Shown here: positions 31,680 to 39,856 of the stretch, one piece after another
Layout: each line of letters starts with the position of its first letter
How positions within the stretch are numbered: position 1 is the stretch's first letter
Assembly (NCBI GenBank): GCA_016716265.1
Contig: JADJWQ010000001.1
Location: forward strand, 1,426,001 to 1,490,000
Source of the DNA: Planctomycetota bacterium
GTDB lineage: Bacteria; Planctomycetota; UBA1135; UBA2386
DNA length: 64,000 nucleotides
Direction: 5' to 3'
The notes under the pieces: generated by a model
Databases searched by the model: none
What the model saw: the letters and a program-made list of their open reading frames with translations, nothing else
Told to the model about the DNA's origin: nothing
Program-made: the position numbers and the translations under genes

Positions 31680-33113
31680 TCAGCGCACCCCCTCGACGGC
31701 GCGCCCCCCCGCGGCCAGCTCGCGCCCGAGCCCGTCGACCACGGAATCGAGCCCGATCCGCCGCGAGGCCTTGAACAACACGACGTCGTGGGGCCGCAGG
31801 ATGCCGAGCACCAGCTCGAGCAGCTCGGCGCGGCTCCCGGCGGCGAACACCGCGCGCGCCGGCAGGCCGGCGTCGCGGGCGCCGTCCCCGATCCGTTCGG
31901 CGAGCGGACCGATCGTCACCAGCACGTCGATGCGACTCCGTGCGACGTGCCGACCGAGCTCGCGGTGCAGGCGCTCCGCTTCGGCGCCGAGTTCGAGCAT
32001 GTCGCCGAGCACGACGATGCGGCGACCGGCCCCGACGTCCATCCCGGCCACGGCGTCGAGCGCGGCCCGCGCCGAGCCGATGTTCGAGTTGTAGGTGTCG
32101 TCGTAGACCTGGATGTCTCCGAAGCGCTTCGGCTCGAGGCGCCGAGCGCTCGGCGGCAGCCGGCACAGCGCGGCGACGATCGCGTCGACCGACATGCCGA
32201 GCTCGACGGCCGCAGCGACCGTCGACAGCGCGTTGTAGACGTTGTGCGAGCCGACCCGCGCGAGCGTGACCGGCTGCTCGCCGCGGAGCCGGAACGACGT
32301 GCCGAGCCCGTGGTGCGACACGTCGGTCGCGAACCAGTCCGCGGGCCGGTTGAGCGCGACGGTGACGACGCGCTGCTGCACGCGCTCGGCCATCGCCCGA
32401 CAGCTCGCGTCGTCGACGTTGAGGATCGCGACGCCGTCGGCCGGCACGCCCTCGAACAGCGATGCCTTCTCGCGCGCCACGCCGCCGAGGCTGCCGAGCC
32501 GCGCGAGGTGGGCCTCGGCGACACAGGTGACGAGCCCGACGTCGGGCTGCGCGACGGCGGTCAACGCGGCGATCTCGCCGGGCGCGTTGGTACCGATCTC
32601 GACGACCGCCGCCCGCGTGTCCGGCTCGATCGACAGCAGCGTCAGCGGCACCCCGACGTGGTTGTTGTACGACTTCGGCGACAGCACGGTCGGCATCGCG
32701 GTCGCGAGCACGCCGCCGAGCATGTCCTTGGTCGACGTCTTGCCGCACGATCCCGTGATGCCGACGACGCGCGCCGAGCTGCGCCGCCGGTGCTCCGCGC
32801 CGAGCGCGAGCAACGCCCGACCGGTGTCGGCGGCGCGGATCACGAAGCCGCCGTCGGCGCTCGGCAGGTCGCGCAGCGGGCGGTCGACGATCACGCCGGC
32901 GGCGCCCTGCCGCAGCGCGACGCCGACGAAGTCGTGGGCGTCGAACTGCTCGCCGACCAGCGCGACGAACAGATCGCCGGGCCGCAGGTCGCGGGTGTCG
33001 GTCGACACGCGCAGGGCGCGGCGCCCGGTGCGCACGACACGGCCACCGACCGCCTTCGCGACGGCGGCGGGCGTCATCCAGCCGGCATCGGGGTCGGCGC
33101 TAGGAACGACCAT
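31680..33113 (-). CDS. murF: UDP-MurNAc-tripeptide--D-alanyl-D-alanine ligase
   Basis: A 477-residue Mur ligase that adds D-Ala-D-Ala. The ATP loop is GITGSCGKTSTKDML, then SYNNHVGVPLTLL, VEIGTNAPGEI and DTYNSNIGSARAALD near the C-terminal domain. These are standard MurF signatures. ATG 33113 follows GAGGAGGT by six bases, and the frame upstream to 33188 is not used. Tightly followed by mraY. Confidence 0.95.
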   Translation of the reverse strand: MVVPSADPDAGWMTPAAVAKAVGGRVVRTGRRALRVSTDTRDLRPGDLFVALVGEQFDAHDFVGVALRQGAAGVIVDRPLRDLPSADGGFVIRAADTGRALLALGAEHRRRSSARVVGITGSCGKTSTKDMLGGVLATAMPTVLSPKSYNNHVGVPLTLLSIEPDTRAAVVEIGTNAPGEIAALTAVAQPDVGLVTCVAEAHLARLGSLGGVAREKASLFEGVPADGVAILNVDDASCRAMAERVQQRVVTVALNRPADWFATDVSHHGLGTSFRLRGEQPVTLARVGSHNVYNALSTVAAAVELGMSVDAIVAALCRLPPSARRLEPKRFGDIQVYDDTYNSNIGSARAALDAVAGMDVGAGRRIVVLGDMLELGAEAERLHRELGRHVARSRIDVLVTIGPLAERIGDGARDAGLPARAVFAAGSRAELLELVLGILRPHDVVLFKASRRIGLDSVVDGLGRELAAGGRAVEGVR

Positions 33114-33197
33114 CGGAGACCTCCTCGCCGAAGGGCGCCCGGCGGCTCGCCGGCCCGGACCACCCCGCTCGTGCGGACCCGCCACCATCCACCCGCG

Positions 33198-34688
33198 TCA
33201 TGCGTCGGCCCCCTGCAGCGCCGCCGCCAACGCTTCGCGCACGTAGACGCGATCGTCGAACGGCACCACCGAGTCACCGAGGATCTGGTAGGTCTCGTGC
33301 CCCTTGCCCGCGATCAGCACGACACCGCCCGCGGCCGAGTCGCGCACGGCACGCAGGATCGCCTGCCCGCGGTCGGAGCAGCGCACGATCTCGCGCAGCG
33401 GAACGCCGCTCGGCAGGTCGACGAAGCCGGCCTCGACCTCGTCGAGGATCGCATCGGGGTCCTCGCTGCGGGGATTGTCGCTGGTGATCACGACGCGGTC
33501 GGCGAACCGCGCGACCGCGCGCGCCATGCGCGGACGCTTGCCGCGATCGCGGTCCCCACCACAGCCGAACACGACGGTCAACGGACCGGTGGTCAGCTCG
33601 CGCAGAGTCGAGCACGCCTTGGCGAGCGCGTCCGGCGTGTGCGCGTAGTCGACGAACACGCGCACGCGGTCGTCGCGGCCGGCGAGCTCCATGCGCCCAC
33701 GGACCGGCTGCGCAGTCTCGAGGGCGTGCGCGATCGTCAGCTCGGACACGCCGAGCGCGTGCGCCGTCGCCGCCGCGGCCAGCGCGTTCTCGACGTTGTG
33801 CATGCCCGGCAATGGCAACCGCAGATCGACGGTGCCCCGCGGCGTGCGCAGCGTGAACGCGGTGCCGTCGAGCGTCGACCGGATCCGCGACGCGTGGAGC
33901 GTCGCCTCGCGGCGATCGCGACCGAAGGTCACGACGTGCACGCCCGGTGTCAGCGCCTCCGCCATCAGCTCGGCGACCGGCGAGTCGACGTTGAGCACGG
34001 CGACCGAGCCGGGCGCGAGCGCCTGGAACAGCCGTGCCTTCGCCGCCGCGTAGCGGCGCATCGTGCCGTGGTAGTCGAGGTGATCCTGCGTCAGGTTCAG
34101 GAACACGCCGGCGCGCCAGCGCGTGCCGAACGTGCGCTCCTGCACGAGCGCGTGGCTCGACGCCTCCATGACGCACGCATCGAGCCCGCGGTCCACCATC
34201 TCGCGGAGGTAGCCCTGCAGGCACACGGCGTCGGGCGTCGTGTGGTGCGCGGGGATCTGTCGCCCGTCGAACTCGTAGTGGATCGTCCCGAGCAATCCGA
34301 CGCGCCGGCCGTCGACGCGCAGCAGATGGCGGAGCAGGTGGGCCGTCGTCGTCTTGCCGTTGGTGCCCGTCACGCCGATCACGTCGAGCGCGAGCGACGG
34401 ATGCTCGTAGAACGCTCCGGCGGCGCGCGCGAGCGCCTGGCGCGCGTCACCGACGACGAACACCGGCACGCGGATGTTCATCGCGCGCTCGCTGACGACC
34501 ACCGCCGCGCCGCGCGCCAGCGCGTCGTCGACGTAGCGCGCACCGTCGTCGAGCGTGCCCGGCACGGCGAAGAACGCGTAGCCCGGCCGCACCTCGCGGC
34601 TGTCGAACGCCAGCCCGGTGACCTCCGCATCGCGGAACCGGTAGGTCGCCTCGGGCGCGAGGATCGCGCGAAGTTCCTGCAATTGCAT
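33198..34688 (-). CDS. murE: UDP-MurNAc-L-Ala-D-Glu--meso-diaminopimelate ligase
   Basis: A 496-residue Mur ligase. It shows GVTGTNGKTTTAHLL, MEASSHALVQER, FLNLTQDHLDYHGTM and VFVDYAHTPDALA. The specificity motif is DNPRSEDP; DNPR is the form of enzymes that add meso-diaminopimelate rather than lysine, so the peptidoglycan is predicted to be of the diaminopimelate type. ATG 34688 (MQLQELRAIL) matches the family N-terminus and has GGGAGG before it. ATG 34736 is an alternative that would add 16 residues. A gap of 84 bases separates it from murF. Confidence 0.94.
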   Translation of the reverse strand: MQLQELRAILAPEATYRFRDAEVTGLAFDSREVRPGYAFFAVPGTLDDGARYVDDALARGAAVVVSERAMNIRVPVFVVGDARQALARAAGAFYEHPSLALDVIGVTGTNGKTTTAHLLRHLLRVDGRRVGLLGTIHYEFDGRQIPAHHTTPDAVCLQGYLREMVDRGLDACVMEASSHALVQERTFGTRWRAGVFLNLTQDHLDYHGTMRRYAAAKARLFQALAPGSVAVLNVDSPVAELMAEALTPGVHVVTFGRDRREATLHASRIRSTLDGTAFTLRTPRGTVDLRLPLPGMHNVENALAAAATAHALGVSELTIAHALETAQPVRGRMELAGRDDRVRVFVDYAHTPDALAKACSTLRELTTGPLTVVFGCGGDRDRGKRPRMARAVARFADRVVITSDNPRSEDPDAILDEVEAGFVDLPSGVPLREIVRCSDRGQAILRAVRDSAAGGVVLIAGKGHETYQILGDSVVPFDDRVYVREALAAALQGADA

Positions 34689-34895
34689 CGCACCCTCCCG
34701 CGGACGCAGGCCCGAGGGATACGCCAGCTCAGTCATGACCGCCTCTCGAAACCGAACGGGCTCACCCGTTCTCGCGGCCGGGTCCCGGCGCACCCGATCG
34801 CCCGCTGCGCGCGCGCCTCACCGAGGCCCGCGCGAAGCCGGTCGCCGGTCGCACCGGACTCCGACGGGTCCTGACCGACCCGCCGGAGCCCCCAC

Positions 34896-36902
34896 TCACG
34901 CGCCATCGAGCGCGCGAAGCAGGAGCCGCACCGCGGCGGGGGCAGCATAAGCGCCCCCGTAGAACTTCGTAGCCCCGACCTTCTGCAGAACGCAGACACA
35001 AAGAAAGCGCGGCTCCTCCACCGGCGCGAAGCAGGCGAACGAAGCCGTGCGGATGCTCGCCCGGACGCGCGTCCCGTCCCAGCGGAACGCGTCGCCCGTG
35101 TACTCGGACGTGCCGGTCTTGCCACCGACGAGACCGCGCGGGAACTCGCGGCCGTCGAGATCGCCCCAGATGTGTTTCGCGGTGCCCTCGTAGAGCACGT
35201 CGACGAGCGTGGCGCGAACGTCGCGAGCCACGTGCGGATCGAGGAAGCGCGGTCCGACCGCCGGCGCCGCGTGCGCACGGAACGCACCGTCGCACGTGAT
35301 GCCGCGGATCAGGCGCAGCTCGCGCTCCGCCCCGTGCAGGAACGACAGCCAGGCCCGCGTGATCTGCAGTGGCGTGACGTCGATCTGGTAGCCGAACAAC
35401 ACCGATGGCCCCGCGTAGATCGTCTGCTCGCGCGGGTTCAGCGTCGTGATGTCGGCGGGCCGGCTGCCCGCGCGCTCGCCCGGCAGCAGCACCGCGGTCG
35501 GCTCGCCGAAGTGGTAGTGCCGCAGGTAGTCCTCGATCCCCTGCGGCCCCATCGAGAGCCCGAGCCGCACCGCGCCGACGTTGCTGCTCTGCACCAGGAT
35601 GTCGTGCACGTCGACGACCGGCAGGGGGTGGTCCTCGCGGATCGTGCGCGACCGCGACAGCGCTCCGTCGCGCGCCGGATCCACCGTCCGGTCCCAGCCG
35701 TAGTCGCCGCGGCTCAGGCCCATCGCGACGTGCAGGGGCTTCACGACCGAGCCCGGCTGGAACACGCGCGAGGTCGGCGCGAACGCGCCGTGCAGGTCGC
35801 GCTGTCCGTCCTTGCCCGCCGCCCACGACGCCCCGGCGAGCAGTTCGCCGGTCGGCACGTCGACGAGCAGCAGCGCACCCCACTCGGGTGGCGAGCCCTG
35901 GTACGACGCCCGCACCTTCTCGGCGGCCCGGTCGAGCTCGGTGTCGGCCTGGACCGACAGCCCGACGTCGATCGTCGTGTGCAGCAGGATCGGCGGCTCG
36001 GGCTCCGCCAGGTCGGCGGTCCAGAACAGGCGCCGGCCGGCGTCGGCACGCGCGCGCCGATGACCGGGCTCGCGCGGCAGCAGCACGCGCAGCTTCTCCA
36101 GACCTCCGACCGGGATGCGGTCGTCACCGGCGACGCCGGCGCCGTCGGACACCGCGCCGACCAGCCCGAACAGCACGTCGGGCGACGCGTAGTCGCGCTC
36201 GTAGCGGCGCGCGAAGTCGAACGTGACCTGGTAGCGCACCCGGCCGTCGTTCGCCCTGGTCGGCCCGCGCGGCGCGCTGCGGCAGCGCCGGTAGTCGAGC
36301 GCGCGCAGCTCCTCGAGCACCGCGCCGTGCTGGACGTCGCGCGCGACCAGCACGTCGATCCGCTCGACGTCGCGCAGCGGCGTCGGCCGGAGCGGATCGA
36401 CCGTCGCGTCCCCGTCGGCGTCGTCGCGCAGCCCGAACCGGCTCGGATCGAGCCGCTCGCAGCGCCGGACCAGCGCGGCGTCGATCCGGTGGCGCAGGGC
36501 GTCGCGCAGCGCATCGCGCTGCGCGACGTCCATGCGCAGCTCGGCGCAACGGCTCAGGCCGAGCACGACGTCCGACGCGAAGCGGTCGCGTGCGGTGCAG
36601 AACTCGGCCAGCGTGCGCGGACGGTCGTCGCCGTCGGCGCGCGCGTCGCCCCACAGCGTGAGCTGCGCGCGGACCTCGACGACCGGCCGGTCGATCGCCA
36701 GCGGGTCGCCGGCGCGATCGACGATCGTGCCGCGCGGTGCGGCGATCGTGTCGGAGGCGACCTCCTGGCTCAGCGTGTGGCGCAGCGCGGCGGCATCGCG
36801 CACGACCTGCAGATCGGAGAGCCTCGCGACGAGCCCGAGCGCGATCGCGCCGAACGCGCCGAAGCACACGACGATCCGCACGCGTTCCCAGGCCTCGGTC
36901 AC
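34896..36902 (-). CDS. ftsI: class B penicillin-binding protein, septal transpeptidase
   Basis: A 668-residue bitopic protein. A single N-terminal helix (IVVCFGAFGAIALGLVA) is followed by the dimerisation domain (APRGTIVDRAGDPLAID) and an unusually long region of about 230 residues before the catalytic part. The transpeptidase motifs are complete: SVVK (S385, K388), SSN in ILVQSSNVG, and KTG in GGKTGTSEY. It cross-links septal peptidoglycan together with FtsW. GTG 36902 is chosen: it overlaps the stop of the ftsL-like gene (GTGA) and GAGGGG precedes it. An in-frame GTG at 36932 has no such site. No PASTA domains are present. Confidence 0.92.
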   Translation of the reverse strand: MTEAWERVRIVVCFGAFGAIALGLVARLSDLQVVRDAAALRHTLSQEVASDTIAAPRGTIVDRAGDPLAIDRPVVEVRAQLTLWGDARADGDDRPRTLAEFCTARDRFASDVVLGLSRCAELRMDVAQRDALRDALRHRIDAALVRRCERLDPSRFGLRDDADGDATVDPLRPTPLRDVERIDVLVARDVQHGAVLEELRALDYRRCRSAPRGPTRANDGRVRYQVTFDFARRYERDYASPDVLFGLVGAVSDGAGVAGDDRIPVGGLEKLRVLLPREPGHRRARADAGRRLFWTADLAEPEPPILLHTTIDVGLSVQADTELDRAAEKVRASYQGSPPEWGALLLVDVPTGELLAGASWAAGKDGQRDLHGAFAPTSRVFQPGSVVKPLHVAMGLSRGDYGWDRTVDPARDGALSRSRTIREDHPLPVVDVHDILVQSSNVGAVRLGLSMGPQGIEDYLRHYHFGEPTAVLLPGERAGSRPADITTLNPREQTIYAGPSVLFGYQIDVTPLQITRAWLSFLHGAERELRLIRGITCDGAFRAHAAPAVGPRFLDPHVARDVRATLVDVLYEGTAKHIWGDLDGREFPRGLVGGKTGTSEYTGDAFRWDGTRVRASIRTASFACFAPVEEPRFLCVCVLQKVGATKFYGGAYAAPAAVRLLLRALDGA

Positions 36903-37141
36903 GACCCGCGCCCCTCGATGCGCTGCCGGCACTCACGCCAGCGCTGGATCAGCTCGCGCAGCTCGCACGCCCGCGCGAGGCGTGCGCGCTCGCCGGCAGC
37001 CTCGATCCGCGCCCCCTCGAGGCGCTCGGCGAGGCGCTGCAGCGCGGCGCGCTCCGCGATGTTGTGGGCCCGCACCGCCGCGGTGGCGACGGCGAGCCCG
37101 ACGACGGCGGCGAACGCGAGTCCTGCGAGCAGCCACTTCAC
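36899..37141 (-). CDS. FtsL-like small bitopic protein
   Basis: An 80-residue protein between rsmH and ftsI, where ftsL lies in dcw clusters. It begins with a short cytoplasmic end and a membrane helix (WLLAGLAFAAVVGLAVATAAV), followed by about 50 residues of charged coiled coil (ERAALQRLAERLEGARIEAAGERARLARA). GTG 37141 overlaps the rsmH stop (GTGA), with GGGGAG eight bases before it. Its own stop overlaps the ftsI start in the same way. Sequence similarity within FtsL proteins is always weak, so the call rests on position, topology and size. Confidence 0.75.
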   Translation of the reverse strand: MKWLLAGLAFAAVVGLAVATAAVRAHNIAERAALQRLAERLEGARIEAAGERARLARACELRELIQRWRECRQRIEGRGS

Positions 37142-38199
37142 GATGCGATCTCCCCGTGCGTGGCCGGCGGCGGGGCCGAACCGGCGGACTGGCAATCGGG
37201 CGCGATGCCACAGCGCAGCCGGGCGCTCCGCGCGCGCGGATTGCGCCGACACTCGTCGTCGCCCGCCTCGATCGGCTTGCGGAACGGCAGCGTCGTGCGC
37301 TCGCGCAGGAAGCGCTTGACGATGCGGTCCTCGGCCGAGTGGAACGTGATCACGCACAGGCGCCCGGTGCCCTTGCGGAGCACGCGCAATGCGCCCTCCA
37401 GGCCGCGCTGCAGCGCGCCGAGCTCGTCGTTGACCGCCATGCGGATCGCCTGGAACGACCGCGTGGCGGCGTGGATGCGGCCGTGCCTGGCCTTCGGCGG
37501 CAGCGCGCGCACGACGACGTCGGCGAGCTGCCCGGTGCGGGTCAACGGCGCGCGGCGCCGCGCATCGACGATCGCCGCGGCCACGCGGCGCGCGTGGCGC
37601 TCCCCGCCGAGGTCGGCGAGCGAGCGCTCGAGCACGTCCGGCCGGACGGAGCGCAGCCACTCGGCCGCGGACGGCACGTCCGCCGAGCGGTTCATCCGCA
37701 TGTCCAGAGGTCCGTCGCGCATGAACGAGAAGCCGCGAGAAGAGGTGTCGAGCTGGAGCGAGCTGACGCCGAGATCGAGGAACACGCGGTCGCAGACCGA
37801 CAGGCCGACGCTCGCGAGCTCCGCCTCGATCGCGGCGAACGAGGCATGGCGGAGGACGATGCGCGGCGCCGGCGACGAGCGAGGCGCCGGCGCCGCGGAT
37901 CCCTCCGCCGCGGTCGATCCGCCCTCCACGGCGGAGGACGACGCCCCCCCGAGCGCCGCCTCCGCATGGACGAGGATCTCCGCGTCCTGGTCGAGTCCCA
38001 CGAGCACTCCCTCGGCACCGAGCCGGGCGGCGAACGCTCGCGCGTGCCCGCCCGCCCCCACGGTGCCGTCGACCACGACCATGCCGGGCGCGAGCTCCAT
38101 GACCGCGAGGCTCTCGGGCAGCAGCACGGGCACGTGGACGCTGACCGGCGATCCACCACCCTCGTCTGCCGTCGAGCCCCTGGAGCCGGCACCCGTCAC
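37138..38199 (-). CDS. rsmH: 16S rRNA (cytosine-1402-N4)-methyltransferase
   Basis: A 353-residue SAM-dependent enzyme (MraW) that methylates C1402 in the ribosomal P site. Motifs are HVPVLLPESL, VVVDGTVGAGGHARAF, FLDLGVSSLQLD, GFSFMRDGPLDMRMN, ATRSFQAIRMAVNDEL and ITFHSAEDRIVKRF. A low-complexity insert of about 30 residues (SSAVEGGSTAAEGSAAPAPRSSPAP region) follows the SAM-binding strand and is unusual. GTG 38199 has GAGGTG five bases before it. A start nearer HVPVLL is possible. It is 190 bases after mraZ, a rather long gap that shows nothing I recognise. Confidence 0.93.
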   Translation of the reverse strand: MTGAGSRGSTADEGGGSPVSVHVPVLLPESLAVMELAPGMVVVDGTVGAGGHARAFAARLGAEGVLVGLDQDAEILVHAEAALGGASSSAVEGGSTAAEGSAAPAPRSSPAPRIVLRHASFAAIEAELASVGLSVCDRVFLDLGVSSLQLDTSSRGFSFMRDGPLDMRMNRSADVPSAAEWLRSVRPDVLERSLADLGGERHARRVAAAIVDARRRAPLTRTGQLADVVVRALPPKARHGRIHAATRSFQAIRMAVNDELGALQRGLEGALRVLRKGTGRLCVITFHSAEDRIVKRFLRERTTLPFRKPIEAGDDECRRNPRARSARLRCGIAPDCQSAGSAPPPATHGEIAS

Positions 38200-38389
38200 G
38201 GCGCACCTCGCCGCTCCGCCCGCCCGGGCGTCGACGCGGTGAACGCGTGGAACGATGCGCGAGTCGCCCGCCACACCCGCCGCGCGCGCGGTCGACGACG
38301 GCACGCGGGAAGGACGGGCGGGAGCCCCCCCGGACCCCCGCCCTGGCAGGCCTGCGACCGCGACCGAGACCTCCCGTCCCGGACCACGG

Positions 38390-38857
38390 TCAGCTCGCCT
38401 GGGAAACGACCTGTTCGGATGACAAAGAACCGGAGACCGCGCGGTTGCGGCGCTCGAGCCACTGCCTCGGGTGCCACAGCTCGATCCAGTCGCCCGAGCC
38501 GACCGCGACGACTTCCTTGCTGTCCTCGCCGAGCCCCAGGAAGCCGCGCAGGGTCTCGGGAATGAGCAGGCGACCGGTCTTGTCGGGCTTGACCTCCTCG
38601 GCGTGACCGAGGAGCATCCGCCGGACATCCCGTTCGCGAGCTACCTGGTCGAGGAGGTCGCCGCCGATCCGATCCGAGAGCTCCCGGAACGACCGCCCGT
38701 CCATCAGGAGCAGGCAGCCGTCAGGGTGGGCCGTCAGCACGAAGTCGCTGGCATCCGGCCCGAGCACGTCGACGTGCCGCTTGGCGATGATCAAGCGGTA
38801 CTTGTCGTCGAGCGTGTGGGTCGAGGCGCCGAGGAGCGATCGACGTGAGATGGTCAT
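38390..38857 (-). CDS. mraZ: MraZ transcriptional regulator of the division and wall cluster
   Basis: A 155-residue protein with two AbrB-like SpoVT/MraZ domains: STHTLDDKYRLIIAKR near the N-terminus and EVKPDKTGRLLIPETLRGFLGL in the middle. MraZ usually binds repeated TGG-containing boxes before its own gene and controls the dcw operon. Such an array is present at 38977-39012, and a possible promoter lies at 38914-38942. ATG 38857 opens the cluster. No good ribosome site is visible. Confidence 0.94.
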   Translation of the reverse strand: MTISRRSLLGASTHTLDDKYRLIIAKRHVDVLGPDASDFVLTAHPDGCLLLMDGRSFRELSDRIGGDLLDQVARERDVRRMLLGHAEEVKPDKTGRLLIPETLRGFLGLGEDSKEVVAVGSGDWIELWHPRQWLERRNRAVSGSLSSEQVVSQAS

Positions 38858-38913
38858 GCCCGCACTCGTCGTGGGATCGCCGGAAGCGACTGCTCCCGAC
38901 CAGGACGAGCTGG

Positions 38914-38942
38914 ACTCTGACCTCCACCCGACTAGCCGTCAA
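38914..38942 (-). promoter_or_regulatory. possible promoter of the dcw cluster
   Basis: On the minus strand, TTGACG (38942-38937), 17 bases, then CAGAGT (38919-38914). The -35 hexamer is five of six; the -10 is poor (three of six). It lies 57 bases before mraZ ATG and just downstream of the TGG repeat array. Confidence 0.4.
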
Positions 38943-38976
38943 GCGCGCGAAAGTGGCCGGCTGGGGGAACGAACCA

Positions 38977-39012
38977 CCACTCAACATCCACTTGACATCC
39001 AGCCCACATCCA
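38977..39012 (-). promoter_or_regulatory. TGG repeat array, putative MraZ operator
   Basis: Read on the minus strand, TGG recurs four times at exact 11-base steps (39012, 39001, 38990, 38979). Three copies are TGGATGT and the last is TGGTGG. MraZ operators in other bacteria are short TGGGN-type boxes in tandem at 10-base steps, so the position and design fit. The 11-base step is different. It ends about 120 bases before mraZ ATG. Confidence 0.65.
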
Positions 39013-39054
39013 CTTGAGTGGCAGGGCGGGTCGATGCGCAAGGTGTTGTGGCCG

Positions 39055-39085
39055 CCGCGCCCGGCGGCCTGCCGCGGTTTTTTTT
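39055..39085 (+). terminator. hairpin followed by eight T, reading rightward
   Basis: CCGCG (39055-39059) can pair with CGCGG (39073-39077), and TTTTTTTT (39078-39085) follows at once. It has the form of an intrinsic terminator on the plus strand, yet no plus-strand gene precedes it. In a 70% GC window an eight-base T run is striking. It could end an antisense transcript. Confidence 0.35.
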
Positions 39086-39267
39086 CGCCGCAGCGCCGCG
39101 ATTGTGCAAGGGGCTGCCACCGGGCGCCCCTGGCGGCGACGCAGCCCGCCAGCGTGGAGGTCGACGGGGCGATCGAGTGGGGAGACCGCCGCCCGCAGCA
39201 GGTCGGACGGCTGTGGAAAGTGGAGGTCGGGGGGAGCCGGCGGCAGCGGGCCGACTCGGACCGACGC

Positions 39268-39856
39268 TCACTCCTCGAGCGCGGCGACCAGCTCGTCCTT
39301 CAGGCCGGCGAGGCGGTCGGTGTCGAGCTCCGGCGCGAACAGCGCGATCGGCTCGGGCTGCTCGGCCTTCGGGTCGATGACGACGAGATCGGCGCGCTCC
39401 TGCTCCGGCGTCTTGGGGTCGCAGATGCGCAGCATGCGCTTGCGCAGCAGCAGCAGCGCCACGAAGTAGCGCAGCTCGCGCGCACGGTCAGCGCGCAGCG
39501 CCGACCCGCGGCCCTCCCCCGGGTCCGCCGACTCGCCCGCGGGCACCCCGCCCGCGGGCGCCGACTCCGCCACTTCGGCTTCGACCTCGCCGAGTCGATC
39601 GAACAGCGCGCGCAGCGACTGCAGGTCGAGGGTGGGTGCCCGCTTCTCCACCTGGCTTGCGCCGCGCCTTCCAGAAGATCGCGCGCTCCCGGTCCGGGGT
39701 CGGGAGCTGCTGGAAGCACGTCGCGCACAGGTCCCGGCGCCGGCAATCGGGAAGCTCGAGGATCGCGAAGTACTCCGCCGCGGTCGCGAGCGGACAGCCC
39801 GGTCGCTCACAGCGGCTGCGGTCGCGGACGATCTTCCAGGCTTCGAGCGACGTCAT
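39268..39856 (-). pseudogene. zinc-finger-like protein of unknown function, apparently frameshifted
   Basis: The N-terminal 70 or so residues (ATG 39856) read MTSLEAWKIVRDRSRCERPGC, then DCRRRDLCATCF and AIFWKARRK. The two cysteine pairs suggest a zinc-binding site. From about 39655 this frame turns into Gly/Arg-rich nonsense, while the frame shifted by one base takes over with protein-like sequence: VEKRAPTLDLQSLRALFDRLGEVEAEV, a low-complexity loop, ELRYFVALLLLRKRMLRI and DLVVIDPKAEQPEPIALF. The two parts look like one gene of about 195 residues with one extra base near 39650-39660. This could be a true mutation, programmed frameshifting or an assembly error. The start overlaps the lipoprotein gene stop (ATGA). 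Confidence 0.6.

Noticed and set aside
34736..34793. A longer murE with 19 to 35 more residues
   Set aside because: ATG 34688 matches the usual MurE beginning and has the better ribosome site. ATG 34736 remains possible but adds a non-conserved tail.
35172..37319. A plus-strand open frame of 715 codons across ftsI
   Set aside because: It is antisense to a class B penicillin-binding protein with all catalytic motifs. The translation is low-complexity Arg/Ala/Val/Asp.
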